64,000 bases of DNA. It comes from Rugalucina vietnamica. Lineage: Eukaryota; Mollusca; Bivalvia; Lucinida; Lucinidae. Positions 54,759 to 64,000 of the stretch are shown here, piece after piece (position 1 is the stretch's first letter; each line of letters begins with the position of its first letter). A model generated the notes under the pieces. The model saw nothing but the letters and a program-made list of their open reading frames with translations, searched no databases and was not told the DNA's origin. The DNA lies in contig OZ024880.1 in the NCBI GenBank assembly GCA_964017185.1, positions 31,958,329 through 32,022,328 on the forward strand, given 5' to 3'. The position numbers and the translations under genes were made by a program.

Positions 54759-57551
54759 CTATAAATAGACATAAGGTTCAAAATCATGAAGAACATCTAT
54801 GGATAAGACATGAAAAGTCCCTAAAACTCAACGATTGAAATTTTCAGACGATGAATTTGGGACTGAATTAATCATTTAAGGGAAGAGAAATATACACCAT
54901 TTCATTTAAAAATAATTCGGCCTGATTTAATACAATCTACATAAATTTAAAGAATCAAGCCACAAGAAATCTGCTTTTGCCTTTCACAAATGGGAAAACA
55001 GAGGCACAGATCAGCTGTTCATGAAAATTGTGCAGCTGATTTCACAACATTCTTACCACACTTACTAATTTTCTAAATTTTATGTTGTCTTCTATTATTG
55101 TAAAGCCTAGTTTGCATCTGATCACTTCCAAAACCTGTAAGATGAGTTCTTACGGGAAAAGCTCAAGATACGAACCTCCTCTTTAACTGTACCAAACTCT
55201 GGGTCGAGGGCTTTGAAATGGTATCTGAACTGCCCCGGCCGATCTAATGTTGACTTGAAATCTCGAAGAGTTACCTCCCCTAACCTGTGAAACATAAATG
55301 TTTTAGTTTAACATCCTTTATCACGTCAAATATATCCTGAAACCAAACTCTGGGTCTAGGGTTTTAAAATGGTTTCTGAACTGTTCGGGTTGGTCTATGG
55401 TTGACTTAAAATCATGTAGGGTAACCTCTCCCAACCTTTATGACAATTTTTTTTAACTTTAGTGAAAGGGGCAGCAACCTATGTCATACTATTGGACATT
55501 CCGGTGACATATGTAGGGTTTTCCCTCTTCAACATGTACCCTTTATGCACTAGTCATTTGTATCCATGCCCTTGGCAGCTTTGTTTTCACATAGGCAAAA
55601 ATTCGGTTTTCTCATGATGCGGCTCATATCATGTCTAATCTATCGGAAATTGAACTCTGGTTCCAGAATTGGAAATGGTATCTGAACTGTCCTGGTTCAA
55701 GGCTGGTAGGTCTATAGTTGAGTTTAACTCGTTTGATTCAAAATGAAAAAGCAGAGCAATGAGGCCTAATATCAACTGCATATCAGATATTAATCTGATT
55801 TACTAACTTAAACAGATACAATGGCACAATGAGGAAAAGCTCTTGTGGATACAAAATGTACTTACGGTTTACATATTGTTAGCATGGAAGGTGTTGCATT
55901 GTTGTCCATAAAGTATAGCACCTTGGTATTTGTCTGACCATTTATGCTGGGACTCTCTAGTTTACTGGGATTAAAACCTGCAGAGAAAAAGTGATGATAC
56001 ATCAGCTGAAGCCTCAGAAAACAATCAATCTGGGTTTCCAACCAGCTCTGACACAAACCGGTCTGTGCGGCCACAGAAGAAAGCTAAAAGCTTGAAAATT
56101 TTGGATTTAAGAAGAAGAGGAATTGTACTATTCTGTAGCTAAAACAAAAACTAGCTAAAACAAAAACACTTAACAGCTGTACATTTACAGCACAGCTGAT
56201 CAGTGACTTTGTTTTCACCTATGCATGTTAATGGTTTTCTTATGCAGCAGCTCACAAGTAAATGAGATTCATTATGAGGAAAATTGAGTTTTGACTAGGT
56301 CCAGAGGCTCTTAAACTTTTTTTCATGCAGAACTCAGCCACAACCGAAATCTACACTACTCTTAATTACTGATATAGCCTATGTTAGATGACATTAAAAT
56401 CAGTAAACCCTGCCTTATTTGCATAGAAGTATCACTGACGGCCACATAATCATGATGATTAATTTCTTCTTTCTCAATATTTTCATTTAGCAGCTTCTCT
56501 CAGTTACTTGACAATAAGAATAGAATGAATACAATAACATGAGTCGTGACATGAGAAAAATGAACTTCGGTGTTTCCGACAAAGTCTGACACAAACCGGC
56601 CTGAGCAGCTACATAAGATGGTTAGAAGCTTGAAATTTCAAATTTAGGAAGAAGAGGAAACTGTACTGTCCGAGTAGCGAAAACAAAGGCACTGATCAGC
56701 TGTGCAGTTACTGCACAGCTGAACTGTGCCATTGTTTTCGCATAGGCAAAAATCTTGTTTCTCATGACGCGGCTCAGATTTTAACGTCATATCACTACAC
56801 TTAAACAACACAATCACAATACATGTACATTTCATGCAATTAATTATGTTCCAGATCTCCATACTATACTGTCTGTCACTGATTCAGATTAACTTTTCAG
56901 ACATGGGAGTTTTCAGTTTCAAAACTGAATAAATACAAGAAATAAGGTAAACTTGCCAAAGTCCTAGGAGTAGAAGAATGCTTTTATAAAATAGCAATAC
57001 ACCGATATATAATGCATGAGCTTTTTACAAAGTCTATGATGCCTTCCTAGGTGTAATTTACTATCAATAGGATAATAGGATGAGATTCTAAACATTGCAA
57101 TTTTGATTAAAAACTAGAACTTGAGAGGCACGTATACACCCGGCTGGTAGCCACCAAGCCCCACTCCCTACCCCCTACCTATATAACCCTGTACATGCTC
57201 AACCCTGACATTGAACATCACATCACCAACGAAAAACAGTACCCTTATCAAGTACATTTTAGAAACCACCAAGGCCCCTTCCCCACCCCCTACCTAAACA
57301 ACCCGGCACATGCTCAACCCTGACATTGAACCTCATATCCCCAATGAAAGACAGTACCCTTATCAAGTACACTTTAGAAATAAGCACTGTAAAGCACTTA
57401 GCATATAAACATGGGGAGTGGAGTTTTAGAAAGACAGATCTATTTTAGAGCAGTATACAGAGCTGACGTGTATACTCAATCTAGGACATAATCATGTGGA
57501 CATTGTGGGTCAGGTCCTCAGTCCTAGATTGAAATGGAAATAGATTGTCAT

Positions 57552-57595
<44 letters not shown>

Positions 57596-60500
57596 AAACC
57601 TTGACCTCAAGTCCCCCACCCCACCCCAATGCATGGACCCTTGGGTCTAACCCTTTATATGGTACCTATGTTGTAAGCATGAATGCTTTTTGACATATGG
57701 TGGTCAAGGTATAGACCTACAGACTATTAATCTTGGAAACAATTGTATCTTATACATGTGTCCTAGATTCTGACCTCCAGCCCCACCCCTAGAGTTTGGT
57801 GCCATGGAATTCAATTCAACCCTAAAGGGTATCTAAGATCCAAAAAGGAATACATTCCAATAAGTATTTGTTAATATATGAACTTAAAGAACAAAAAACA
57901 CTATGTAAATAGCACTTTCAAGGTGACCTAGATTTTGAACTCTAGCCCCACCCCTGGGCATGGACCCTGGAGTCCAAACTCATGGAAACAAAGCAAACCC
58001 TTTAGGGTACCTATGGTCTAAATACTAATGGTTTCTGATAAATAACTCATGAGAGAAACTTTAACAAAAACTTCGATCAAAATTAAACGTGACCTAGATT
58101 TTGACCTCCAGCCCCACCCCTGGGCATGGACCCTGGGGTCTGAACTCATGGAAACAAAGCAAACCCTTTAGGGTACCTATGGTCTAAATATGAATGGTTT
58201 CTGATCATTGGTTCATGAGATATACACCACTAGAGAAACTTTAACCACAACTTTGACGCAAATTCTACGAACGTTCCGGAATTACGAACAAACTAACTAA
58301 CTAACGAACATACGAACGGAAAAGCGAAAACTATATACCCGTTGACATAAATGCCGGGGGTATAATGAGTAGTACATAAACTACAAGGTGGAATGACTAA
58401 CTTGAGATATTCTACTAAGCATGCACTAATCAGGCTGTATGAACGCTAATGCTTGTCTGCAAAAAACTAGACATCTCATGGCAATAATCATTTAGTACTT
58501 TTTCAACTTAAAATGAACAATATCAAAACACTATAATACATGTATGTCCTGCTTTATAATAATCAATGCTGAAAAAAAAAAAAAAAAAAAAAAGGTGCCT
58601 TTATATTGATTTTCTAATGAGGTGCCTCGTATCAAACAGCTGTTGCTGTTTAAAGCCAATGTACATGTACAATGTAACATTACTTTTTATTTTACTTCAA
58701 TTACACACAAAGCTCAAGGGATGGCTGTGGCCTTATGGTAGAGCATTGGACTCAGAATTGCAAGGTCCTGGGTTTGATTCCAACTTGGGGCACCTGAGTA
58801 CATAAACAAGACTCATTAACTCCCCAGAGGACTGGTTTATTACCAGAAATTGGTTACTCCATCCTCACTTGCCTGAAAAATTGTTAACTAAGATGTTAAA
58901 CTCAATACAAACAAACAGAATGCTTATGAAATTTAATTTCATATTCTAAAAGGTAGGGATTTCCGCATTTAAGGCATTATGAGGTCAGACATGAAAACCA
59001 GAGAACAACTGACCTTGGAGGGGCGGCCACTACCCAGCCACATGACTTGGATTGGAACCAGAACTGCAGAGGGCCTATGAGTGTGTTAACCACTACACTA
59101 TCCAGGCTCAATTGTTGGTTGATTGGGGTTTAACGTCCCACCAACAGCTTGGCCCCATTGTAAACCAGAGGACCAATGGTCCTGTAAACGCTCACCTGAG
59201 ACCTGAGATATATACATGTACCATTAGACTTGTTAGACTAGAATGGTACAATGCATGTATATAACCCTAGGGCAGGGTCAGAATAACTCCTGGAGTCAAT
59301 GTCTTTTTCAAATCATAAAAATTCAGTCCATTTGCCAATTAACTACAAGTTTTGTCCTTCAAATGACATTTTAACAATTTTCTCCATTCAAATGAATGGG
59401 CGATCTAAGTTGACCTTGCCATGAAATAGGTCAAGGTCATCCCAGTGTCATGATTTATACAAATTTTGTAGACCTCCGTTCCTTAATGCTTCATGCCAAG
59501 TTTCAAAATCATAGGCCTTCTGGTTCTGAAGAAGAAGATTTTTAAAAATTTTTGCTATTTATTTCCATGGCGGCAATCTTGGTCATGTGACCTTGACCAT
59601 TTATATAAACATTTATTTCCTCTTCCAAAGGATGTTCCACATAAAGTTTGGCTTTGATTGGCTAAGCAGTTTCTGAGAAAAAGCTGTTTGAATATTATGG
59701 TCATCTACATGTATATAGCCCCGTGGCAGGGACAGACAACCCCTGGGCCTAAAATATTTTCATAAGCATAAATCTTCTGTCCATTTGCTCATTCCTAGCA
59801 AGTTTTCTGCCATTACATGACATTTTCCTATTTTTTCCCATTCAAATGCATGGGCGACCTAAGTTGAGCTTGCCGTAAAATAGGTCAAGGTCATCCCAGG
59901 GTCATGATTTATATAAACTTTGTAGAGCCCCATTCCCAGATGCTTCATACCAAATTTCAAAATCATAGGCCTTCTGGTTCTGAAGAAGAAGATTTTTAAA
60001 GGTTTTTGCTATTTATAGCCATGGCGGCCATCTTGGTCATGTGACCTTGACCATTTATATAAACTTTCATTTCCTCTTCCTAAGGATGCTCCACAAAAAG
60101 TTTGGCTTCGATTGGCCTAGGTTTCAGAGAAGAAGATGTTTCAATATTATGGAAATATACATGTATATGGCCCCGGGGCAGGGATAGACAACCCCCAGGG
60201 GCCAAAATTTTTCCATTAACATTAATTTTCTGTGTATCTGCCTATTCCAAGTAAGTTTTACACATTTAATAACATTTTACCATTTTTTCCCATTCAAATG
60301 CATTGGCGACCTAAGTTGACCTTGCCGTAAAATAGGTCAAGGTCATCGCAGGGTCATGATTTATATAAACTTTGTAAAGCTTCTTTCTGTGATGCTTCAT
60401 GCCAAGTTTCAAAATCATAGGCCTTCTGGTTCTGGAGAAGAAGATTTTTAAAGGTTTTTGCTATTTATAGCCATGGCGGCCATCTTGGTCATGTGATCTG

Positions 60501-63500
60501 GACCATTTATATAAACTTTTTTTCCCTCTTCTTGAGGATGCTCCACATGAAGTTTGGCTTCGATTGGCCAAGTGGTTTCAGAGGAGAAGATGTTTCAATA
60601 TTATGGAAATATACATGTATATAGCCCCGGGGCAGTGGCAGACAACCCCCAGGGGCCAACATTTTTCCATAAACATTAATTTTCTGTGTATTTGCCTATT
60701 CCCAGTAAGTTTTACCCATTTAATAGCATTTTACCATTTTTCCCCATTCAAATGCATTGGCGACCTAAGTTGACCTTGCCATGAAATAGGTCAAGGTCAT
60801 CCTAGGGTCATGATTTATATAAACTACGATGGGCCCGCGTCCCCGATGCTACATACCAAGTTTCGTGGAAATCGGCCCACTGGTTCTGGAGAAGAAGATT
60901 TTTAAAGGTTTTTGCTATTTATAGCCATGGTGGCCATCTTGGTCATGTGACCTGGACCATTTATATAAACTTTTGTTCCCCCTTCCTAAGGATGCTCCAC
61001 ATGAAGTTTGGCTTTGATTGGCCAAGCGGTTTCAGAGGAGAAGATCTTTGAAATTGTGGACGACGGACGGACGCCGGAGCATGGGTATACTATAAGCTCA
61101 CCTGTGAGCCTTCGGCTCAGGTGAGCTAAAAAGTACTTTTTATTAATTGCCTAGACCCCTATCTAGCCTATTTACTTTCCAAGTTAAGTATCTTATGTCC
61201 ACCTAGAAAAGGTCAAATAAAATGAGCCAATGTACTGGAGGGGACAGTGTAAATAATAATACTGCCTATGTTATTAACAAAACCTTTCCATGTGATATGA
61301 GGAAAATGAAAACTGTCACACTGTGCAGTGGGTTCAACAGGTTTTCTCACACAGAGTTCAACAGGTTTTCTCACACAGGCTCATACAATGTGAACCAATA
61401 TGAGCTGCATCATGTGAAAACGAGCTTTTTGCACAAGCAAAAACAAAGACACAGATCAGCTACAGCTGATCAGCGCCTTTGTTTTTGCTATACAAACAGT
61501 ACAATCTCTCTTCTAAAATCTGAAATTTGAAAGTAAGAGCCTCCGTCTGAGACTGTACAGGCTGGTTTGTATCTAACCCAGTCAGAAACCTCGGAGGCTG
61601 GCATATGACAATCTTAAGACTATTACTGCATAACCGTGTGGTTAAGGTAAATGGATACACTTGGAAAACCCCTCATAATACTAGTACTATTAATCTAGCT
61701 TATCCTGAATATTAACTGCTGAAATAATGTTTTAATTTTTCTTTTACATTTGAGTTCAACAACAGAACTCTGACTTGCCAAGATAAGCTGATAATGTGAA
61801 AAACTGGCTTTATCATTCAGCAGCTGATATTGAGTATCTTTTCACCTTAAGCCAGGATAGAGGGGAAAGAGTTGTAAAAGTCATACATTTTAAGACCCTC
61901 GAAACACTGCCATTACCACCATCCAAATACATTGTATGAGCCTCGACACAAGAAAACCGGGCTTCGGGGTTTCCGACCAGGTCCAACACAAACCGGCCTG
62001 TACAGTCACAGTAGCAGGCTAGAGGCTTGAAATTTTGGATTTTAGTAGAAGAGGAATTGTACTATCCGAGTAGCGAAAACAAAGGCGCTGGTCAGCTTCG
62101 CAGTTACTGCGCCTTGTTTTCGCATAGGCAAAAATCCGGTTTTCTCACTATGCGGCTCGTATGTCTTTCAGTAAAGACGATCTGCATCAAAATCACTTCT
62201 CTCCTTGGGGTGGAAACAGCAACTTTTCAACTGTCCAAAAATCTATGACTACTACAAAAGTGATGTTAGCAATACAAACCATGCAGCACTACACTCACTT
62301 GTGTGACTACTACCTGGTATGGCAGTGATAGGAGAACGTCGTACATCACCCGTACTGTCAAAGTTTAACTTCCGTGACACATGGTGGTCATACATACTCT
62401 ACAATAGAAAAGAACAGAAAAGACCTAAAACATTTCGCTACACATATTCACTGTTTCTTATTGATAGGGCAGTGATTGGTGACCGTCGTACGTCACCCGT
62501 ACTGTCAAAGTTTACCTTCTGTGACGCAACATGGTGATCATATATACTCTACAATTATAGAAAAGAACAGAATAGACAAATTGCTACACAAAATTGTGGT
62601 GGAATATTCACTGCTTCTACATGGTTTGGCAGTGTTTGGCGACCATCGTACGTCACTGGTACAGTCAAAGTTTAACTTTCGTAACACAGTAACACTACTT
62701 GATGGTCAAACATACACTTAAACAGAAGGCAAGAGAAGTGATTCAACTAGCTAATATCAAAATTAAGCACAAAAAATTACTTCTTTGACAAATTTTCAAT
62801 AGATTTTTTACCACAAAATGAAAAGCTGTTCAGAAGTACAATTTTTTTATTATGAACTTTTGTTTGTTTGTTTTACAGCAATATCTTTTTTTACAGCAAT
62901 ATGAGCCTGTGTGTGAGAAAACCAACAATTTGGGTTCCCGACCAGGTCCTACACAAACCAGGCTGTACAGTGACAGCATAAAGCTAGAAACTTGAAACTT
63001 TGGATATAAGTAGAAGAGGAATAGCTCAATCCGTGTAGCGAAAACAAAGGCACTGATCAGCTGTGCAGTTACTGCACAGCTGATCTGCGGCTTTGTTTTC
63101 GCCTATATGCAAATTGTTGGTTTTCTCATGTGGTGGCAAGATCCTTACCAAAGCCACATCACCAGTATTGAATGCACATTTCTTTCAAAACTAGCTGATA
63201 AGTGCTCTACTCAAAACATCTTAAGAGGGAGAATGGTCATTATTACAAAATTGAAATTATAAAGAAAAAAATATTTTGATTAATATGCTTTATCTGAAGA
63301 CATTATGTGAGACGTGTCATGAGAAAACCGGATTTTTGCCTATGCAAAAACAAAGCCGCAGATCAGCTATGCAATAACTGCACAGCTGATCAGCGCCTTT
63401 GTTTTCACTACACATAGTAAAATCCCTCATCTACTTATTTCCAAAATTTAGTGTCTAGCCTGCTTTGGCTGCACAGGCTGGTTTGTGTCTGACCTTGTCA

Positions 63501-63729
63501 GAAACCCAAAAGACCTTTTTGCTTGTGTCGCAGCTCATCTAATTTTAGTATCTACCTGACTTCCACTACTACTGTGTGACGAGTTCTGTGAGTGAGGAAT
63601 TTTCTCCATCAGTGAGGAAATCCCCTGCTCCAGGGTGTCCAGTGTGTGCTGGTGGGGGTCAGAGTTGTTGAAACAGTGCCGTAAACTGGACAGGGAGTCG
63701 CGTAGCACGCTCATCTCATCAGCTCCAGT
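54684..63729 (-). CDS. DIXDC1: DIXDC1 (coiled-coil DIX protein), C-terminal five exons
   Basis: Minus-strand exons are 63556-63729, 62314-62398, 55866-55977, 55176-55284 and 54684-54758, all with AG/GT(A/T) borders and matching phases. The joined C-terminus has a coiled-coil end ([29 protein letters not shown]) and a serine-rich linker ([15 protein letters not shown]). The DIX domain follows: [60 protein letters not shown], then stop. DIX domains polymerise head to tail and recruit Dishevelled/Axin in Wnt signalling. The match to vertebrate DIXDC1 ([23 protein letters not shown]) is very close. Upstream exons lie beyond the window. Introns are packed with MITEs and contain decayed copies of two exons. 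Confidence 0.93.
54955..55164 (-). repeat. Family A MITE, copy 26 (degenerate)
   Basis: The hairpin is weak (GATCAGCTGTTCATGAAAAT). It lies directly against the donor of the DIXDC1 exon at 55176, so the MITE edge forms the start of the intron. Confidence 0.65.
55176..55284 (-). CDS. DIXDC1: DIXDC1 exon encoding the DIX core
   Basis: 109 bp after acceptor ATGTTTCACAG, encoding [18 protein letters not shown] and [18 protein letters not shown]. The donor GTTCGTA is weaker than usual. Confidence 0.93.
55342..55435 (-). pseudogene. Decayed duplicate of the DIX core exon
   Basis: Reads [18 protein letters not shown] and [13 protein letters not shown], clearly homologous to the functional exon 58 bp away. 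The segment matching GTVKEE and the donor are missing. An AG precedes it, but it cannot be spliced in to give an intact DIX domain. Confidence 0.85.
55546..55627. repeat. Family C fragment joined to family A fragment
   Basis: ATGCACTAGTCATTTGTATC is a family C end. It runs into GCTTTGTTTTCACATAGGC...ATGATGCGGCTC, a family A right end (copy 27). Confidence 0.65.
55649..55737 (-). pseudogene. Second, more decayed duplicate of the DIX core exon
   Basis: ATTGGAAATGGTATCTGAAC and GGTCTATAGTTGAGTTTAA match the functional exon (plus-strand reading). The frame is disrupted. It supports repeated tandem copying of this exon. Confidence 0.65.
55866..55977 (-). CDS. DIXDC1: DIXDC1 exon encoding the DIX N-terminal strand
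   Basis: 112 bp between acceptor TTTTTCTCTGCAG and donor GTAAGTAC, encoding [16 protein letters not shown] followed by [20 protein letters not shown]. Confidence 0.93.
56007..56253 (+). repeat. Family A MITE, copy 28
   Basis: A small internal duplication repeats CTAAAACAAAAAC. The stem CAGCTGTACATTTACAGCAC is imperfect. Confidence 0.8.
56305..56370. repeat. Family B fragment
   Basis: GAGGCTCTTAAACTTTTTTT and CATGCAGAACTCAGCCAC resemble one family B arm; the rest is lost. Confidence 0.45.
56541..56775 (+). repeat. Family A MITE, copy 29
   Basis: Stem tip TGTGCAGTTACTGCACA is perfect. Ends GAGTCGTGACATGAG and CATGACGCGGCTC. Confidence 0.9.
57112..58361. repeat. Family D element, copy 2
   Basis: It has the same ends and CGAACATACGAACGGAAAAG tail as the 12.4-kb copy. 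It holds an A-run of about 36 bp at 57556-57591 and a duplicated CATTGAACATCACAT-like block near the left end. Internal 180-bp units are more diverged. Confidence 0.8.
58570..58592. repeat. Poly-A run
   Basis: About 22 A residues in a row, with no flanking retroposon recognised. Confidence 0.8.
58718..58922 (+). mobile_element. tRNA-headed SINE (family S1), best copy
   Basis: The head GGCCTTATGGTAGAGCATTG (box A) and GGTCCTGGGTTTGATTCC (box B) are followed by the body and GATGTTAAACTCAATACAAA. It defines the family also seen at 6.0, 15.5 and 49.9 kb. Confidence 0.75.
59105..59150. repeat. SINE tail fragment
   Basis: GATTGGGGTTTAACGTCCCA is a SINE 3' tail without a head. Confidence 0.5.
59189..61128. 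mobile_element. Element K: four 453-bp tandem units between CTCACCTGAG-type ends
   Basis: Units start at about 59265, 59718, 60171 and 60625 with GGGGCAGGGACAGACAACCC. Each carries AGGTCAAGGTCATCC, GGTTCTGAAGAAGAAGATTT and GCCATCTTGGTCATGTGACC. The right end has GAGCCTTCGGCTCAGGTGAG and the left end CGCTCACCTGAGACCTGAGA, suggesting an inverted-repeat element. No coding frame is credible. Confidence 0.85.
61402..61605 (-). repeat. Family A MITE, copy 30 (short stem)
   Basis: The hairpin is reduced to GATCAGCTACAGCTGATC, still perfectly palindromic after loss of the middle. A doubled CAGGTTTTCTCACACAG fragment lies just before it. Confidence 0.8.
61938..62158 (+). repeat. Family A MITE, copy 31
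   Basis: The right stem arm has lost GAAGCTGATC; TTCGCAGTTACTGC is followed directly by GCCTTGTTTTCGC. It lies in the DIXDC1 intron. Confidence 0.88.
62314..62398 (-). CDS. DIXDC1: DIXDC1 linker exon
   Basis: 85 bp between acceptor TTTCTATTGTAG and donor GTAGTAG, encoding [18 protein letters not shown] and [11 protein letters not shown]. Phases fit both neighbours (0 in, 1 out). Confidence 0.85.
62461..62548 (-). pseudogene. Decayed duplicate of the DIXDC1 linker exon (1)
   Basis: Reads [19 protein letters not shown] and VRRSPITAL with an acceptor TATAATTGTAG, but has no donor at the matching place and the frame runs to a stop. The duplication period is 147 bp, so part of the intron was copied too. 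Confidence 0.8.
62628..62720 (-). pseudogene. Decayed duplicate of the DIXDC1 linker exon (2)
   Basis: Reads [20 protein letters not shown] with an interrupted upstream part and no acceptor. It is 160 bp beyond the first duplicate. Confidence 0.75.
62903..63139 (+). repeat. Family A MITE, copy 32
   Basis: Stem tip TGTGCAGTTACTGCACA is perfect. The right terminus is diverged (CATGTGGTGGC). Confidence 0.88.
63309..63535 (-). repeat. Family A MITE, copy 33
   Basis: The stem tip TATGCAATAACTGCACA is partly mismatched. It ends 20 bp from the donor of the DIXDC1 exon at 63556. Confidence 0.88.
63556..63729 (-). CDS. DIXDC1: DIXDC1 coiled-coil exon
   Basis: 174 bp (58 codons) between acceptor TTGTTATCTTCAG and donor GTAGATA, encoding [18 protein letters not shown], the segment [15 protein letters not shown] and a serine-rich end. 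It is the most upstream exon inside the window. Confidence 0.92.
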
Positions 63730-63758
63730 CTGAAGATAACAATGGCGATAAATAATAT

Positions 63759-63993
63759 GAGCCAAGATGTGAGAAAACCTGTCCTCGGGGTTCCCGACCA
63801 GGTCTGACACAAACCGGTCTGTGCAGCTACATAAGATAGCTAGAAGCTTGAAATTTCGGATTTAGAAAAAAGTGAAATTGTTCTATCCGTCTAGCGATAA
63901 CAAAGGCGCTGATCAGCTTCACAGTTACTGCGAAGCTGAGCTGCGCCTTTGTTTTCGCATAAGCAAAAATCCAGTTTTCACACGATGCAGCTC
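63759..63993 (+). repeat. Family A MITE, copy 34
   Basis: Stem tip TTCACAGTTACTGCGAA has one mismatch. It sits 30 bp upstream of the acceptor of the DIXDC1 exon at 63556-63729. Confidence 0.9.
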
Positions 63994-64000
63994 ATATGTG

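Noticed and set aside
61460-61660. Protein frames ending KNKGADQL
   Set aside because: They derive from the stop-free stem of a family A MITE.

Overview
The window reads as nuclear DNA of a lophotrochozoan animal, most likely a bivalve mollusc. The reasons are split genes with GT-AG introns, a CR1/jockey-like LINE whose N-terminus carries a 2A-like motif and a PHD finger, tRNA-headed SINEs with 3' ends like the V-SINE class of molluscs, an intronless RING/B-box/NHL gene of the kind expanded in bivalves, and a very high load of short palindromic DNA elements. The sequence is AT-rich by eye. No search was run, so the organism is an inference.

Four host loci can be supported. (1) 4.35-15.95 kb, minus strand: five exons, dominated by a 1014-bp exon, whose splice phases join without a stop. 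They encode a long acidic, proline-rich and probably disordered protein that I do not recognise. (2) 35.2-39.3 kb, plus strand: two tandem paralogues of a small secreted peptide with four cysteines. Each has a signal peptide, a propeptide ending in KR and an intron just before the stop codon, and they sit in a segmental duplication covering about 30.2-40.45 kb. (3) 40.75-42.54 kb, minus strand: a 597-residue TRIM-type protein in one exon. (4) 54.68-63.73 kb, minus strand: the last five exons of DIXDC1 (coiled-coil DIX protein of the Wnt/Dishevelled network). They cover the end of the coiled coil and the whole DIX domain, and decayed tandem copies of two exons lie beside the real ones.

The rest is mostly mobile DNA. 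One palindromic family of about 235 bp (family A here) has over 30 copies. Other families are a second palindromic family (B), family E with a central GC-rich palindrome, family F with family G nested in one copy, and family C. There is a mariner-like element full of GTTGCCTAGCAAC palindromes, and a TA-flanked element of about 1.05 kb nested in another of its own family, with ACG triplets about every 10 bp. Foldback-like elements have arms built of 16-17 bp units. Tandem arrays include a 46-bp satellite in 801-bp higher-order blocks, 180-bp units, 453-bp units, and an array carrying perfect AGGTCA inverted repeats. A LINE of about 3.4 kb occupies 18.7-22.1 kb and has one frameshift at its catalytic site.

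The most unusual signals are the matched changes in both arms of the family A hairpin, the 2A-like motif in the LINE, the duplicated peptide gene, the duplicated DIXDC1 exons, and several repeats that carry dense transcription-factor-like palindromes.
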